A stretch of 64,000 nt of DNA from Clostridium sp. GTDB lineage: Bacteria; Bacillota; Clostridia; Clostridiales; Clostridiaceae. Under the pieces are notes generated by a model. It saw only the letters and a list, made by a program, of their open reading frames with translations, ran no database searches and was not told the origin of the DNA. The stretch covers positions 27,523 to 91,522 of the forward strand of contig JAQUXS010000003.1 in assembly GCA_028692255.1 (NCBI GenBank), written 5' to 3'. The position numbers and the translations under genes are program-made. This document shows positions 36,407 to 45,891 of this stretch, piece after piece; the first letter of the stretch is position 1; the number at the start of each line of letters is the position of its first letter.

Positions 36407-37777
36407 TCATATTATCTCATAGTCTTCCTTATTTTTATCAATTTTATTTAATCTCTTTATTTCAAACACAAAAAATATAACTGCAAGTATGGTTGAAAGT
36501 AAATCTGAAGCTGCTCCAGCTATCCACACACCATTTAATTTAAGAAAACGTGGCAATATTAAAACAAGTGGAATGAGTATTAATATTTGCCTTGAAAGAC
36601 TTAAGAACATAGAATGCTTTGGTTTTCCAACAGCCTGATAATAATTCGTAATAGAAGCTTGCAGTCCAACAAATCCAAACATCATTAAAAATAACGAAAG
36701 TCCGTTAGACGCCATTTTAATAAGTGCAGGATCATTTGTGTTGAATATTTCCACTATATTTGTTGGAGATATATGAACAATAGCAAATCCCATAATAGCT
36801 ATAATCAAATTAACGCCACAAGCATAAAAAATAGTCTTTTTAACCCTTTTAATATTTTTAGCACCATAATTATAACCTATTATAGGCTGAGCTCCCTGGT
36901 TTACTCCTAAAAGAGGCATAACAAATAATATTGCTATACTATTTATAAGTGCAAAAGAGGCTACTCCAAGATCCCCACCATATTTATTAAGACTTGTATT
37001 TAATATAATAGTAACCATACTTGCCGCAATCTGCATAGCACAAGGAGACATTCCTATTGACAAAATTTCTTTTACAATTCTACTATCAAGCTTTAAATTT
37101 TCTTTTCTTAGTTTAAGATTACTTTTACCTTTTGTAAAATAAAACAAAACCCACAAGGAACACATTGTCTGTGAAGTTATAGTTGCAAGAGCTGAACCTC
37201 TAACTCCAAGTTTAACAACAAATATTAAAAGAGGATTTATTATACAATTTAAAACTGAAGCTGTAAGCATCATTTTCATTGCCATTTTAGGATCACCCTG
37301 CGCTCTTATAATTGGATTCATTCCAAATCCAACATTTTGAAGTACAGTTCCTAAAATTAGTATAGTAGAAAACTGCTTTGCATAGATCATAGTATCATTG
37401 CTAGCACCTAAAACTCTTAATATAGGCTCCTGAAATAATAAACACACCACAGTAACAAATAATGATATTATTATTGTTAAAATAATTGAATTTCCTACAA
37501 TTTTCTCTGCTGATTTTTTTCTTTTTTGTCCAAGTTTAAGTGAAACAAGAGCTCCTCCTCCTCCTCCAATTAGCATGCCAGCTGCCATAATTATATTTGT
37601 TAATGGAAGTGTTATACCAACTCCTGAAAGTGCAAGAGGACCAACCCCTCTTCCAACAAATACTCTGTCCACAACAACATAAAGTGCATTTACAACCATT
37701 CCAATAACAGATGGAATGGAGAATCTAAATAATAATTTTACAATTCCTTCTCTTCCTAGTTCATTTGTGTCATTCAA
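36407..37777 (-). CDS. MATE-family multidrug/cation efflux protein
   Basis: 456 aa, about twelve membrane segments. TTG start at 37777 with GGAGG 8 nt upstream. MATE features include the N-terminal RFSIPSVIGMVVNALYVVVDRVFVG and the repeat-internal QGAQPIIGYNYGAKN at about 290. It exports drugs in exchange for Na+ or H+. The upstream MarR-type gene (start 38298, stop 37855) is on the same strand and probably regulates it. Confidence 0.92.
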   Translation of the reverse strand: MNDTNELGREGIVKLLFRFSIPSVIGMVVNALYVVVDRVFVGRGVGPLALSGVGITLPLTNIIMAAGMLIGGGGGALVSLKLGQKRKKSAEKIVGNSIILTIIISLFVTVVCLLFQEPILRVLGASNDTMIYAKQFSTILILGTVLQNVGFGMNPIIRAQGDPKMAMKMMLTASVLNCIINPLLIFVVKLGVRGSALATITSQTMCSLWVLFYFTKGKSNLKLRKENLKLDSRIVKEILSIGMSPCAMQIAASMVTIILNTSLNKYGGDLGVASFALINSIAILFVMPLLGVNQGAQPIIGYNYGAKNIKRVKKTIFYACGVNLIIAIMGFAIVHISPTNIVEIFNTNDPALIKMASNGLSLFLMMFGFVGLQASITNYYQAVGKPKHSMFLSLSRQILILIPLVLILPRFLKLNGVWIAGAASDLLSTILAVIFFVFEIKRLNKIDKNKEDYEII

Positions 37778-37854
37778 AAAATATTCCTCCTATAAACTAA
37801 TTAGCTTCCTAAATAAAAATTTATAATTGTATCTATATCAATTATACTTATAAA

Positions 37855-38298
37855 CTACTTATATTTTTCTTCGCTGACTATATTTTTATAAATTTTAATC
37901 ATCCATGAATTTAAAATCACCTGTTCATCCTCTGAAAATCCATCTAAAAGTATGTTTTCAATCTCTCCTATTATTTTAATAGAAATTTCTTCAAGCTTTT
38001 TACCCTTCTCAGTTAAATGCAGTCTTTTAATCCTTGCATCTTCCCTATCTAGCTCCCTTGTAATAAGATTTTTTGCACAAAGTACATCTACAAGTCCTGA
38101 TACAGAGGCTGGTCTTAAGTTTAAATTACCCTGTATTTCTTTTTGACTTAATCCATCTTTATTCCAGAGTACATATAGAATTGAAACTTGAGATGCCGTA
38201 ACACCATATTCATTTAGTTTTTCATCATAAACGTTATTCATAGATCTAGACACCTTTTTGATACTATGTCCAATATATACTTTTCTTTTAGGATCCAT
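37855..38298 (-). CDS. MarR-family transcriptional regulator
   Basis: 147 aa. Winged helix with VTASQVSILYVLWNKDGLSQKEIQGNLNLRPASVSGLVD and the wing LITRELDREDARIKRLHLTEKG, the classic MarR DxRxxxLxLT region. AGGAGG precedes ATG 38298. It probably represses the downstream MATE pump in response to small aromatic ligands. A near-perfect palindrome in the divergent gap (38419-38451) could be its operator. Confidence 0.9.
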   Translation of the reverse strand: MDPKRKVYIGHSIKKVSRSMNNVYDEKLNEYGVTASQVSILYVLWNKDGLSQKEIQGNLNLRPASVSGLVDVLCAKNLITRELDREDARIKRLHLTEKGKKLEEISIKIIGEIENILLDGFSEDEQVILNSWMIKIYKNIVSEEKYK

Positions 38299-38418
38299 AT
38301 ATTTAGCCTCCTAAGTATTTATTGTATAATAATAACATTATCCCTTCTTTTTTTCAATATAAAAATTTTTATTATTGATTTATGAAAAAATTATATGTAT
38401 AATTATTTATTGTTAGTT

Positions 38419-38451
38419 TAGTATATTTAAACCTGAAGTTTACATATACTA
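38419..38451. promoter_or_regulatory. Palindromic operator candidate 1 in the MarR/pot divergent gap
   Basis: TAGTATATTTAAAC, CTGAA, GTTTACATATACTA: 13 of 14 arm positions match. Size and symmetry fit a MarR dimer site, but it is also within reach of the pot promoter. Confidence 0.55.
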
Positions 38452-38455
38452 TTAT

Positions 38456-38504
38456 AGGTATGTGAAAATACATCTATTTTATATATTTTTTATTTCATAT
38501 ACCT
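38456..38504. promoter_or_regulatory. Inverted-repeat operator candidate 2 ahead of the XRE-cupin gene
   Basis: AGGTATGTGAAA (38456-38467) and TTTCATATACCT (38493-38504) are inverted copies with 11 of 12 matches, 25 nt apart, ending 24 nt before the regulator's ATG. The location suits autoregulation by the XRE-cupin protein. Confidence 0.5.
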
Positions 38505-38528
38505 AAGTAAAATATCAGGGAGTACTTT

Positions 38529-39068
38529 ATGGAAATAGGAGAAAAAATTAAAAGACTTAGAGTCGAGAAAAATCTTACTCAAGAGGAACTTGCCAATAGA
38601 TGTGAACTTTCAAAAGGATTTATATCTCAAATAGAAAGAGATTTAACATCACCATCCATTGCAACGCTTACGGAACTTTTAGACGTACTTGGTACAAATC
38701 TTACAGAGTTTTTTAGCGAAAATCTTAATGAAAAGATAGTTTTTACTAAAGATGACATGTCTGAAACATTCAATGAAAAATACAATTATAAACTAAAGTG
38801 GCTTGTATCAAATTCTCAAAAAGATTTTATGGAACCCATTATTCTAACGTTAGAATGTGAAAAAAGCTGTCTCGAAGATAAGCCACATGAAGGCGAAGAA
38901 TTTGGATACATTTTAGATGGAACGATAATACTTAAACTTGGAAGAAAAAAATATAAAATAAAAAAAGGTGAAAGTTTTTATTTTAAAGCAAATATAAATC
39001 ACAGCATATTAAACGGTGGAAAAACTTGTGCAAAGCTCATATGCATAAGCAGCCCACCTTCATTTTAA
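38529..39068 (+). CDS. XRE-cupin regulator of the polyamine transporter operon
   Basis: 179 aa. The N-terminal HTH begins IGEKIKRLRVEKNLTQEELA and continues NRCELSKGFISQIERD; it is followed by a cupin domain (about 105-175) with PHEGEEFGYILDG and KGESFYFKANINHSILN. This is the PuuR-like design in which the cupin senses a small metabolite. It stands first in line with potABCD (29-nt gap), so polyamine sensing is likely. ATG 38529 follows AGGGAG. Confidence 0.9.
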   Translation: MEIGEKIKRLRVEKNLTQEELANRCELSKGFISQIERDLTSPSIATLTELLDVLGTNLTEFFSENLNEKIVFTKDDMSETFNEKYNYKLKWLVSNSQKDFMEPIILTLECEKSCLEDKPHEGEEFGYILDGTIILKLGRKKYKIKKGESFYFKANINHSILNGGKTCAKLICISSPPSF

Positions 39069-39097
39069 TTTTATAAAGAGGTGTTTAAACAACTATT

Positions 39098-40153
39098 ATG
39101 GAAAAAGATATACTGTTGGAACTTAAAAACATAACAAAAAATTACGGTGAAAATTCCGTTGTTAGCAATCTAAATCTTAAGGTAAGAAGAAATGAATTTG
39201 TAACTCTCCTTGGGCCCAGTGGCTGTGGCAAAACAACAACCTTAAATATAATTGCAGGTTTTAAAGCAACTGATGATGGAAGCGTTATTTTTGAAAATAA
39301 GGATATAAGCAATATTCCACCAAATAAAAGGCAAATAAATACCGTATTTCAAAAATATGCACTTTTTACACATATGAATGTATTTGAAAATATTGCTTTT
39401 GGGCTTAGAATCAAAAAGCTTCCAGAAAACACTATTAAAGAAAAAGTCCATGCAATGCTAAAACTTGTAGAATTAAGCGGTTTTGAAAAAAGGTCTATTA
39501 ACTCATTAAGCGGAGGTCAACAGCAGAGAATAGCCATAGCAAGAGCTCTTGTAAATGAGCCCAAACTACTTCTTTTAGATGAACCTTTAGGAGCACTAGA
39601 TCAAAAACTTAGAAAAGAAATGCAAGTTGAATTAAAAAGAATGCAGCAGCATCTTGGAATAACCTTTATATTTGTAACTCATGACCAAGAAGAAGCTCTA
39701 ACTATGTCAGACACTATAGTTGTTTTAAATAAAGGAATTGTACAACAGATAGGTTCTCCAGAAGAAATTTACAACGAACCAAATAACAAGTTTGTTGCAG
39801 ATTTTATAGGCGAAAGTAATATTATAGAAGGTACTATACTTAAAGACAATAAAATTAAATTTGATAATCATGTTTTCAAATGTGAAGAAAACAATTTCAA
39901 TAAAAATGAAAACGTTGATGTTGTAATAAGACCAGAAGACATACAAATCACAGAATGTTCTACTTCATCCATTACTGGAAAAGTTATTTCTTCAGTGTTT
40001 AGAGGTGTTTACTATGAAATAATTGTTGAAACAGAAAATAACACAAGATGGACAATTCACAACACAGCACAAACAGATATAAATAAAAACATTTGCCTAA
40101 GCATATCGGAAAAAAATATACATATCATGAGAAAGGACTGGGACGATAAGTGA
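39098..40153 (+). CDS. potA: Spermidine/putrescine ABC transporter ATPase
   Basis: 351 aa. Walker [10 protein letters not shown] (39-47), signature LSGGQQQR, Walker [13 protein letters not shown], and a C-terminal TOBE-like domain with [10 protein letters not shown]. Gene order potA-potB-potC-potD behind a cupin regulator supports polyamine uptake. The ribosome site AGAGGTG lies about 14 nt before ATG, a long spacing. It overlaps potB by one base. Confidence 0.93.
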   Translation: MEKDILLELKNITKNYGENSVVSNLNLKVRRNEFVTLLGPSGCGKTTTLNIIAGFKATDDGSVIFENKDISNIPPNKRQINTVFQKYALFTHMNVFENIAFGLRIKKLPENTIKEKVHAMLKLVELSGFEKRSINSLSGGQQQRIAIARALVNEPKLLLLDEPLGALDQKLRKEMQVELKRMQQHLGITFIFVTHDQEEALTMSDTIVVLNKGIVQQIGSPEEIYNEPNNKFVADFIGESNIIEGTILKDNKIKFDNHVFKCEENNFNKNENVDVVIRPEDIQITECSTSSITGKVISSVFRGVYYEIIVETENNTRWTIHNTAQTDINKNICLSISEKNIHIMRKDWDDK

Positions 40154-40980
40154 TGAGCAGAAAATCGAAAGCAGCTTACCCCTATATAATATGGAGTATC
40201 CTTTTTATAGTTATCCCCATATTTCTCATAATGTATTTTAGTATTATAGACAGCAATGGCAACCTAACAACTAGCAATTATACAAAACTATTTAATCCTG
40301 TTTATTTGACTGTTTTTTTTAGCTCATTAAAATTAGCCTTTATCTCTACTTTAATTTGTCTTATTTTAGGCTATCCTGCTGCCTATATAATTTCTAAATC
40401 AAAAATTAAGCTGAGAAATATGCTAATGGTGTTTTTGATTATACCAATGTGGATGAATTTTCTTTTAAGAACTTACTCCTGGCTATCACTTCTAGGAAAA
40501 AACGGAATTATAAACACTATTATAAGCTTTCTTGGTTTTCCTAAAGTTGATATTCTATATACAAATACAGCGGTTATTCTTGGAATGGTATATAATTTTC
40601 TTCCATTTATGATAATACCAATATACACAGTATTAATAAAAATTGATAATGACATTATAAAAGCTGCAAGGGATCTTGGAGCAAATGAATTTACAGTGTT
40701 TAAAAGAATAGTTCTACCATTAAGCATACCTGGAGTAATGTCTGGCATTACAATGGTTTTCATGCCATCAGTTTCAACTTTTGTAATTTCGCAGCTTTTA
40801 GGCGGGGGTCAATTTATGCTAGTTGGAAATCTTATTGAAAATGAATTTATAACTGTAGGAGATTGGTATTTTGGTTCAGCACTCTCAATACTTATGATGA
40901 TAATAATATTTATTTCCATGGCAATACTTTCAAAATTTGATACTAAAGATTCTCTAGAAGGTGGTGGCTATTTATGGTGA
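40153..40980 (+). CDS. potB: Spermidine/putrescine ABC transporter permease PotB
   Basis: 275 aa from ATG 40153, whose A is the last base of the potA TGA stop, so translation is coupled; a GTG one codon earlier is possible. Six membrane segments; the cytoplasmic loop AARDLGANEFTVFKRIVLPLSIPGV is the EAA motif that docks to PotA. It overlaps potC by 7 nt. Confidence 0.93.
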   Translation: MSRKSKAAYPYIIWSILFIVIPIFLIMYFSIIDSNGNLTTSNYTKLFNPVYLTVFFSSLKLAFISTLICLILGYPAAYIISKSKIKLRNMLMVFLIIPMWMNFLLRTYSWLSLLGKNGIINTIISFLGFPKVDILYTNTAVILGMVYNFLPFMIIPIYTVLIKIDNDIIKAARDLGANEFTVFKRIVLPLSIPGVMSGITMVFMPSVSTFVISQLLGGGQFMLVGNLIENEFITVGDWYFGSALSILMMIIIFISMAILSKFDTKDSLEGGGYLW

Positions 40981-41765
40981 AAATTTACGCAAAAAAAATA
41001 TATCTTGGTTTAATATACGTATTTTTATATATGCCCATATTTTTTCTAATAGTTTTTTCATTTAACTCAGAAAAGCTTCCTTCAAAGTGGGGCTATTTTT
41101 CATTTAAATGGTATGCTGCTCTTCTAAGCGATGACAGAATTTTAACCGCCCTTTATTATACAGTGCTCATAGCTATAATTTCTTCAATTATATCAACTAT
41201 ATTTGGCACAATAACTGCAATGGGCATAGACAAAATGGTTGGATTTAAAAAAAATTCTCTTTTAATGATAAATGATATACCTATTTTAAATCCTGATATA
41301 GTTACTGCTGTTTCTCTTATGACTTTATTTATATTTTTTAATATTCCTTTTGGACTTACAACTATGATAATTGCACATGTGGCATTTTCAACTCCCTATG
41401 TTATATTATCTGTACTTCCTAAATTAAAACAGCTTCCAGATGACACTATAAAGGCAGCTCTTGATTTAGGTGCTTCAAAAGCTTATGCACTGCGTAAAGT
41501 TATACTTCCAGAAATAAAGCCTGGTATATTTGCAGGATTTTTATTTGCCTTCACAATGTCCATTGATGATTTTGTCATAAGCTTTTTTAATTCTGGGTCT
41601 AACGTTACAAACCTCTCAATTGAAATTTATTCTATGGCAAGAAGAGGTATAAGCCCCGAAATAAATGCACTATCAACATTGATGTTTATAACAATTTTAA
41701 TACTTCTTTTCCTTGCAAATGGAAAAGATCTTTTTAAGAAGGGAGAGAGAAATGAAGACTACTAA
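40974..41765 (+). CDS. potC: Spermidine/putrescine ABC transporter permease PotC
   Basis: 263 aa, six membrane segments, EAA loop AALDLGASKAYALRKVILPEIKPGI. Together with PotB it forms the transmembrane channel. It overlaps potB at its start and potD at its end (14 nt), a tightly packed operon. Confidence 0.93.
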   Translation: MVKIYAKKIYLGLIYVFLYMPIFFLIVFSFNSEKLPSKWGYFSFKWYAALLSDDRILTALYYTVLIAIISSIISTIFGTITAMGIDKMVGFKKNSLLMINDIPILNPDIVTAVSLMTLFIFFNIPFGLTTMIIAHVAFSTPYVILSVLPKLKQLPDDTIKAALDLGASKAYALRKVILPEIKPGIFAGFLFAFTMSIDDFVISFFNSGSNVTNLSIEIYSMARRGISPEINALSTLMFITILILLFLANGKDLFKKGERNEDY

Positions 41766-42816
41766 GAAATTTGCTTTAATTATATTATCTCTTTGCGTGT
41801 TTTCATCTATTGTCACAGGTTGCTATGCCCCTGGCAAAGTAAATAGCGGAACAAAATTAAATGTATTTAACTGGGGTGAATACATAGACCCAAGTACTAT
41901 AAAAGATTTTACAAAACAAACTGGAATACAAGTTAACTATTCCACCTTCTCTACTAATGAAGAAATGTATGAAAAAGTTAAATCCGGAATGGGCGGTTAT
42001 GATTTAATATGTCCTTCAGATTACATGATAGACAGAATGAGAAAAGAAAATATGCTTTTACCAATTGACTTTTCAAACCTTCCAAATTATAAAAATATAG
42101 ATAAACAGTATAGAAATTTAAGCTATGACCCTTCAAATAAATATTCTGTACCATATATGTGGGGAACTATAGGTATAATATATGATAAGACACAAGTAAA
42201 AGACAAGATAGACAGCTGGAATGTGCTGTGGGATAAAAAATATAAGAATGACATTTTTATGTCTGATGATATGCGAAATTCCATAGGTATATCACTTAAA
42301 AGATTAGGGTATTCTATGAATTCAAAAAATCCTGCACAAATAAATGCTGCTACAAATGAACTTCTAAAACAAAAATCTGATATGAATCCTGTCTATGTTG
42401 GTGATGAAATAAAAGATTCATTAAGCAGTGGCGAAAAATCCATTGCAGTGATATATTCAGGTGATGCAGCAGTGCTTATGAATCAAAATCCTAATAAATT
42501 TGAATATGTTATACCAAAAGAAGGCACTAACCTATGGTTTGACAGCTGGGTTATTCCTAAAAATGCCCTACATAAAACAGCCGCCGAGAAATTTTTAAAT
42601 TTTCTTTTAAATGCAAATGTAAACAAGAAAAATGTTGATTATATTGGATATGGGACTCCAAATGATGCCACACTTAAATTGATGAGTAAAAAAGATAGAG
42701 AGAACAAAGCATCTTATCCAAGTAATCAATCCCTTAAAAATTCTGAAATATTTACAGACCTTGGTTCTACAAGAAAACTTTACAGTGATAGCTGGGTAAA
42801 AATAACGGCAAAATAG
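41752..42816 (+). CDS. potD: Spermidine/putrescine-binding lipoprotein
   Basis: 354 aa from ATG 41752 after GGGAGAGA; the in-frame reading from 41713 lacks a site. Lipoprotein signal peptide ending IVTGC (Cys about residue 23). NVFNWGEYIDPSTIKDF is typical of PotD/PotF, and the later GDAAVLMNQNPN and SWVIPKNA segments belong to the same family. It captures polyamines outside the membrane for PotABC. Confidence 0.93.
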   Translation: MKTTKKFALIILSLCVFSSIVTGCYAPGKVNSGTKLNVFNWGEYIDPSTIKDFTKQTGIQVNYSTFSTNEEMYEKVKSGMGGYDLICPSDYMIDRMRKENMLLPIDFSNLPNYKNIDKQYRNLSYDPSNKYSVPYMWGTIGIIYDKTQVKDKIDSWNVLWDKKYKNDIFMSDDMRNSIGISLKRLGYSMNSKNPAQINAATNELLKQKSDMNPVYVGDEIKDSLSSGEKSIAVIYSGDAAVLMNQNPNKFEYVIPKEGTNLWFDSWVIPKNALHKTAAEKFLNFLLNANVNKKNVDYIGYGTPNDATLKLMSKKDRENKASYPSNQSLKNSEIFTDLGSTRKLYSDSWVKITAK

Positions 42817-42826
42817 CAAGACATTA

Positions 42827-42888
42827 AATAAAGGAGAAATACTGCAAAATGGTTTTAAAATCACCATATGCAATAGTTCTCCTTTATT
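42827..42888. terminator. Bidirectional terminator between potD and the LevR-type gene
   Basis: Outer stem AATAAAGGAGAA / TTCTCCTTTATT with further pairing inside (TGCA and ATGG / CCAT). It ends 6 nt before the stop codon of the convergent regulator gene and 11 nt after potD. Confidence 0.75.
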
Positions 42889-42893
42889 ATTTC

Positions 42894-45551
42894 TCAATCA
42901 TCATTTAAAAAGAATTTCATCATATAACAAATCTCACTATCAGAGATTACTATAAAGTACTTATTATATATATATACTAAATTTTCTTTTATGATTTTAT
43001 ATAAGCCTGGATTTTCTTTTATATATTCACTTTTTTTAGGATACTCAGCAGTAGTTTTCCCATCCTTTAATCTGCTAAAAACAAAGGCCATATGTAGGCT
43101 TAACGCAATAAGCATTTTATCACTAAGTTTAGCATTTAATTTATATTCTGTTCTTTTTATAAATTCATTAATATCCTCATATAATTCATCACTGTCTAAA
43201 TTTAATATATTTTCTCTAAAAACCGAAGGCATTTTCAAAATAACCGTTTTAGTATCTACCATGTTTTGTAATTCAGGTAATACCTTCATACTTATAACAT
43301 CATACATATTATATTGTTTTAATTTTGTATCTATAGGAAAAGATAAAATTATAAATAGAATTTCTTTTTCCATTTGAATTTTTCTTAATTGTTCTTTAAA
43401 AAACTTAGTGTCAACGCAATTTAATGAAATTATATCAAATATATTACTGTCATAATTCAAATTACTACTTAAAAAACTTTTTACAGCTAAAGAGCTTCCT
43501 TGTCCTGTTAAACATGCTGTAATAATAGCCACTTTATTTTTAACATTACTTTTTTCTTCAAGAGTTTTTTTAGAATAATCACAGAAATTAATAGATTTAA
43601 CATTGTGATATATTTCATTTATAGAGAATCCAAGTAAAGATTTTCTTGCAGCTTCAATTACATGAATAGTAGAAACAAGTGGAAAAACTTTAACCGGCAC
43701 TTTAAATTCATTTTCAATTACCTCTCCAAATGTAATTAATGACCCCATGTCTACTAGAAAAACGTACCCCTTTGTTGAAAAATTATGTTTAATAACTTCT
43801 TTAAGTTCTTTAAGGACTATAGATGGTTTAACTTCAAGCGGTGCATTAATACCAATAACAAAATCTTCGCCTAAAAGTGTGTTAGCAACCTCTGCCATAG
43901 AAGTTGCAGTAGTTTTCCCATGAGCTATTACGACAACGTTTACTTTATCAATACATTTTTGAGATTTAGTGTCTTCATCTAGTAAAAATAAAGTTAAATA
44001 CCCTGCTTCGTCTTCTGGAATAGGTTTTTGTACATATTCCTCAATTGCCTTTTTTGCCATTAGTGCTATTTTATATTCCTTAGGATATAGCACTTTAATT
44101 TTACTAAGTTGAGGATTTATTATTTCTTTATTATTGTAAACTCTCGTAATCAATGTGTTTATATGAAGAGCCATTGCAGTATAAATGTTATTGCTTATAT
44201 TTCTTTGAAGTGCAGAAACAACTTTATAAATAACACTATCTACGAAGTCTAATACTTCTTCACCAATTATATTCACCAAATTTTTTCTATTTATATTTTC
44301 GGATACACCGTTTATGTAGTTTTGAAAATATTTTGTTATGTCCTTCTCAAGTATATTTTCTATATCTATATCTGAAATTCCTTTTGTTTTGAGTTTTTCA
44401 AGCTTATTTTCTATAATCTCATAAATACTGTTATTTTTAATAGATATATCCTCATTGGAGATTTCATTACCAGAAAACTTAAAATATTCTATATCTTCAC
44501 TGACTAGTTGAGTCCATACTATTCTATTTTCTTTTTCTTTATATAGACCTTCATGTATATATGAAGGAATACTTCGGCTATTTACTCTTACATCAGTTTT
44601 TATATTAGTAAGAAATTCAGAATATGCTTTAGCACAAACTAGCTGTACATCACTCTTAAGTTGTCCAATATTATTAGGACAATCATAGGATAAAAAAGCT
44701 CTTATTGTATTTAATGAAACATAAATTTCTCTATTTAACTTCTTACTTTCATTTTTAAAGAAACTTTTTATTAAGTATAATCTCTCTTCAAGTGTTCTTT
44801 CCTTAAGTGAAGGTAAAGTTATACACATTGGTATTCTTCTAGTAAATGTTTTCAATAAAGCCGACTTTGGGTCTTCTGTGGTAGCGCCTATTACTAAGAC
44901 ATCAGATTTTCTTAAAACATCATCACCCATTCTCCTAAAAGATCCTGTATCAAGAAAAATAAATAGAGCTTCTTGTCCTTCAGGTGGTAGTCTATGAACT
45001 TCGTCTAAAAATAATATTCCTCCATTTGCCTTTTCAATTAAGCCAACCTTATCACAATCAGCTCCAGTGTATGTCCCCTTTTTAACACCAAATAGCTGTG
45101 AAGTTAAAAGTTGAGGATTGTTTGTATAGTCAGCACAGTTAAAAATGATAAAAGGTGATTTGGGGCTTTTTACACCCATTTCTACAGCATAACTATGGAT
45201 AAGAGAAGCAAACATAGATTTACCTACACCTGTATTTCCAAGAATTAAACAATTCATACCTTTAGGCGGATATAACACAGCTGCCTTTAACTGCTCAATT
45301 TGATGTCTTAAGCTTATATTATTTTTAACAAGTTCATGAAGCTCAGAGGTTTTTGCCTTAGTGTTTGAAACAGAAAATTTAACCGGCCTGCTAGTAGTTT
45401 TAATTACTTTTCCTTCCTTACAAAGAATATTTAGTTCATGACTTACATTAGCTCTACTCATATTTAAAATAGATGAAATGGTTTTCGTATCACTTCCAGC
45501 ACCGTCTTTAAGTTCTAATAATTTATTATATATTATTTCTTTCCTATTCAT
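42894..45551 (-). CDS. LevR/CelR-type sigma-54-dependent PTS-regulated activator
   Basis: 885 aa. Domains in order: N-terminal HTH (TKTISSILNMSRANVSHELN); AAA+ ATPase with Walker A GNTGVGKS, the sigma-54-contacting GTYTGA loop and Walker B GGILFLDEVHRLPP; first PRD (about 450-535); an EIIA-Man-like domain (VVVIAHGKTTATSM); an EIIB-like domain (ITACLTGQGSS); and a second PRD near the C-terminus. Such proteins activate -24/-12 promoters of PTS operons when dephosphorylated by sugar flux. No PTS gene adjoins it; a matching promoter lies at 59.28 kb in this window. Confidence 0.92.
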   Translation of the reverse strand: MNRKEIIYNKLLELKDGAGSDTKTISSILNMSRANVSHELNILCKEGKVIKTTSRPVKFSVSNTKAKTSELHELVKNNISLRHQIEQLKAAVLYPPKGMNCLILGNTGVGKSMFASLIHSYAVEMGVKSPKSPFIIFNCADYTNNPQLLTSQLFGVKKGTYTGADCDKVGLIEKANGGILFLDEVHRLPPEGQEALFIFLDTGSFRRMGDDVLRKSDVLVIGATTEDPKSALLKTFTRRIPMCITLPSLKERTLEERLYLIKSFFKNESKKLNREIYVSLNTIRAFLSYDCPNNIGQLKSDVQLVCAKAYSEFLTNIKTDVRVNSRSIPSYIHEGLYKEKENRIVWTQLVSEDIEYFKFSGNEISNEDISIKNNSIYEIIENKLEKLKTKGISDIDIENILEKDITKYFQNYINGVSENINRKNLVNIIGEEVLDFVDSVIYKVVSALQRNISNNIYTAMALHINTLITRVYNNKEIINPQLSKIKVLYPKEYKIALMAKKAIEEYVQKPIPEDEAGYLTLFLLDEDTKSQKCIDKVNVVVIAHGKTTATSMAEVANTLLGEDFVIGINAPLEVKPSIVLKELKEVIKHNFSTKGYVFLVDMGSLITFGEVIENEFKVPVKVFPLVSTIHVIEAARKSLLGFSINEIYHNVKSINFCDYSKKTLEEKSNVKNKVAIITACLTGQGSSLAVKSFLSSNLNYDSNIFDIISLNCVDTKFFKEQLRKIQMEKEILFIILSFPIDTKLKQYNMYDVISMKVLPELQNMVDTKTVILKMPSVFRENILNLDSDELYEDINEFIKRTEYKLNAKLSDKMLIALSLHMAFVFSRLKDGKTTAEYPKKSEYIKENPGLYKIIKENLVYIYNKYFIVISDSEICYMMKFFLNDD

Positions 45552-45630
45552 GGTTTTATTACCCTCTTTGAACTAAATTTACCATCATAATTTAATTATA
45601 ATATATATGCATATTTATTTCTAGGAAAAA

Positions 45631-45684
45631 TATGATCAATGTGCAAACATTTATTGAACATTGATCATTTGTAAATTAATCATT
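45631..45684 (-). repeat. TGATCA-rich repeat tract E behind the small membrane protein stop
   Basis: A short and diverged copy: ATGATCAATGTGCAAA then TTGAACATTGATCATTTG, finishing at the stop codon of the 55-aa ORF (45685-45687). It shows the same orientation relative to its gene as tracts A to D. Confidence 0.6.
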
Positions 45685-45852
45685 TTATTTTAACCATACC
45701 CTTGTTATAAATATTAAAACAGACGTTATAATTACAATTGCAATTATAATAAAAGGTACTACTGTTTCAACGATAGCCAATGCTATTGCAATGTAATCTT
45801 TAAAACCTGGCTTTATATTGTCTTCAATTTTTAAGTTTTTATTTTCATCCAT
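45685..45852 (-). CDS. 55-aa single-helix membrane protein at the end of the opp operon
   Basis: ATG 45852 has a GGGGAGTAAG ribosome site. The protein has a charged N-terminus (MDENKNLKIEDNIKPGFKD) followed by one long hydrophobic helix (about 20-50) and a basic end (TRVWLK), giving a single-pass protein with about 20 cytoplasmic or exposed residues. It begins 39 nt after the oppF stop on the same strand, making it the sixth gene of the operon. I do not recognise a family. It could be a transporter accessory or assembly subunit, but that is inference from position. Confidence 0.7.
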   Translation of the reverse strand: MDENKNLKIEDNIKPGFKDYIAIALAIVETVVPFIIIAIVIITSVLIFITRVWLK

Positions 45853-45891
45853 GATCTTACTCCCCTTTAGAACACCATTAAGTAAACATAT

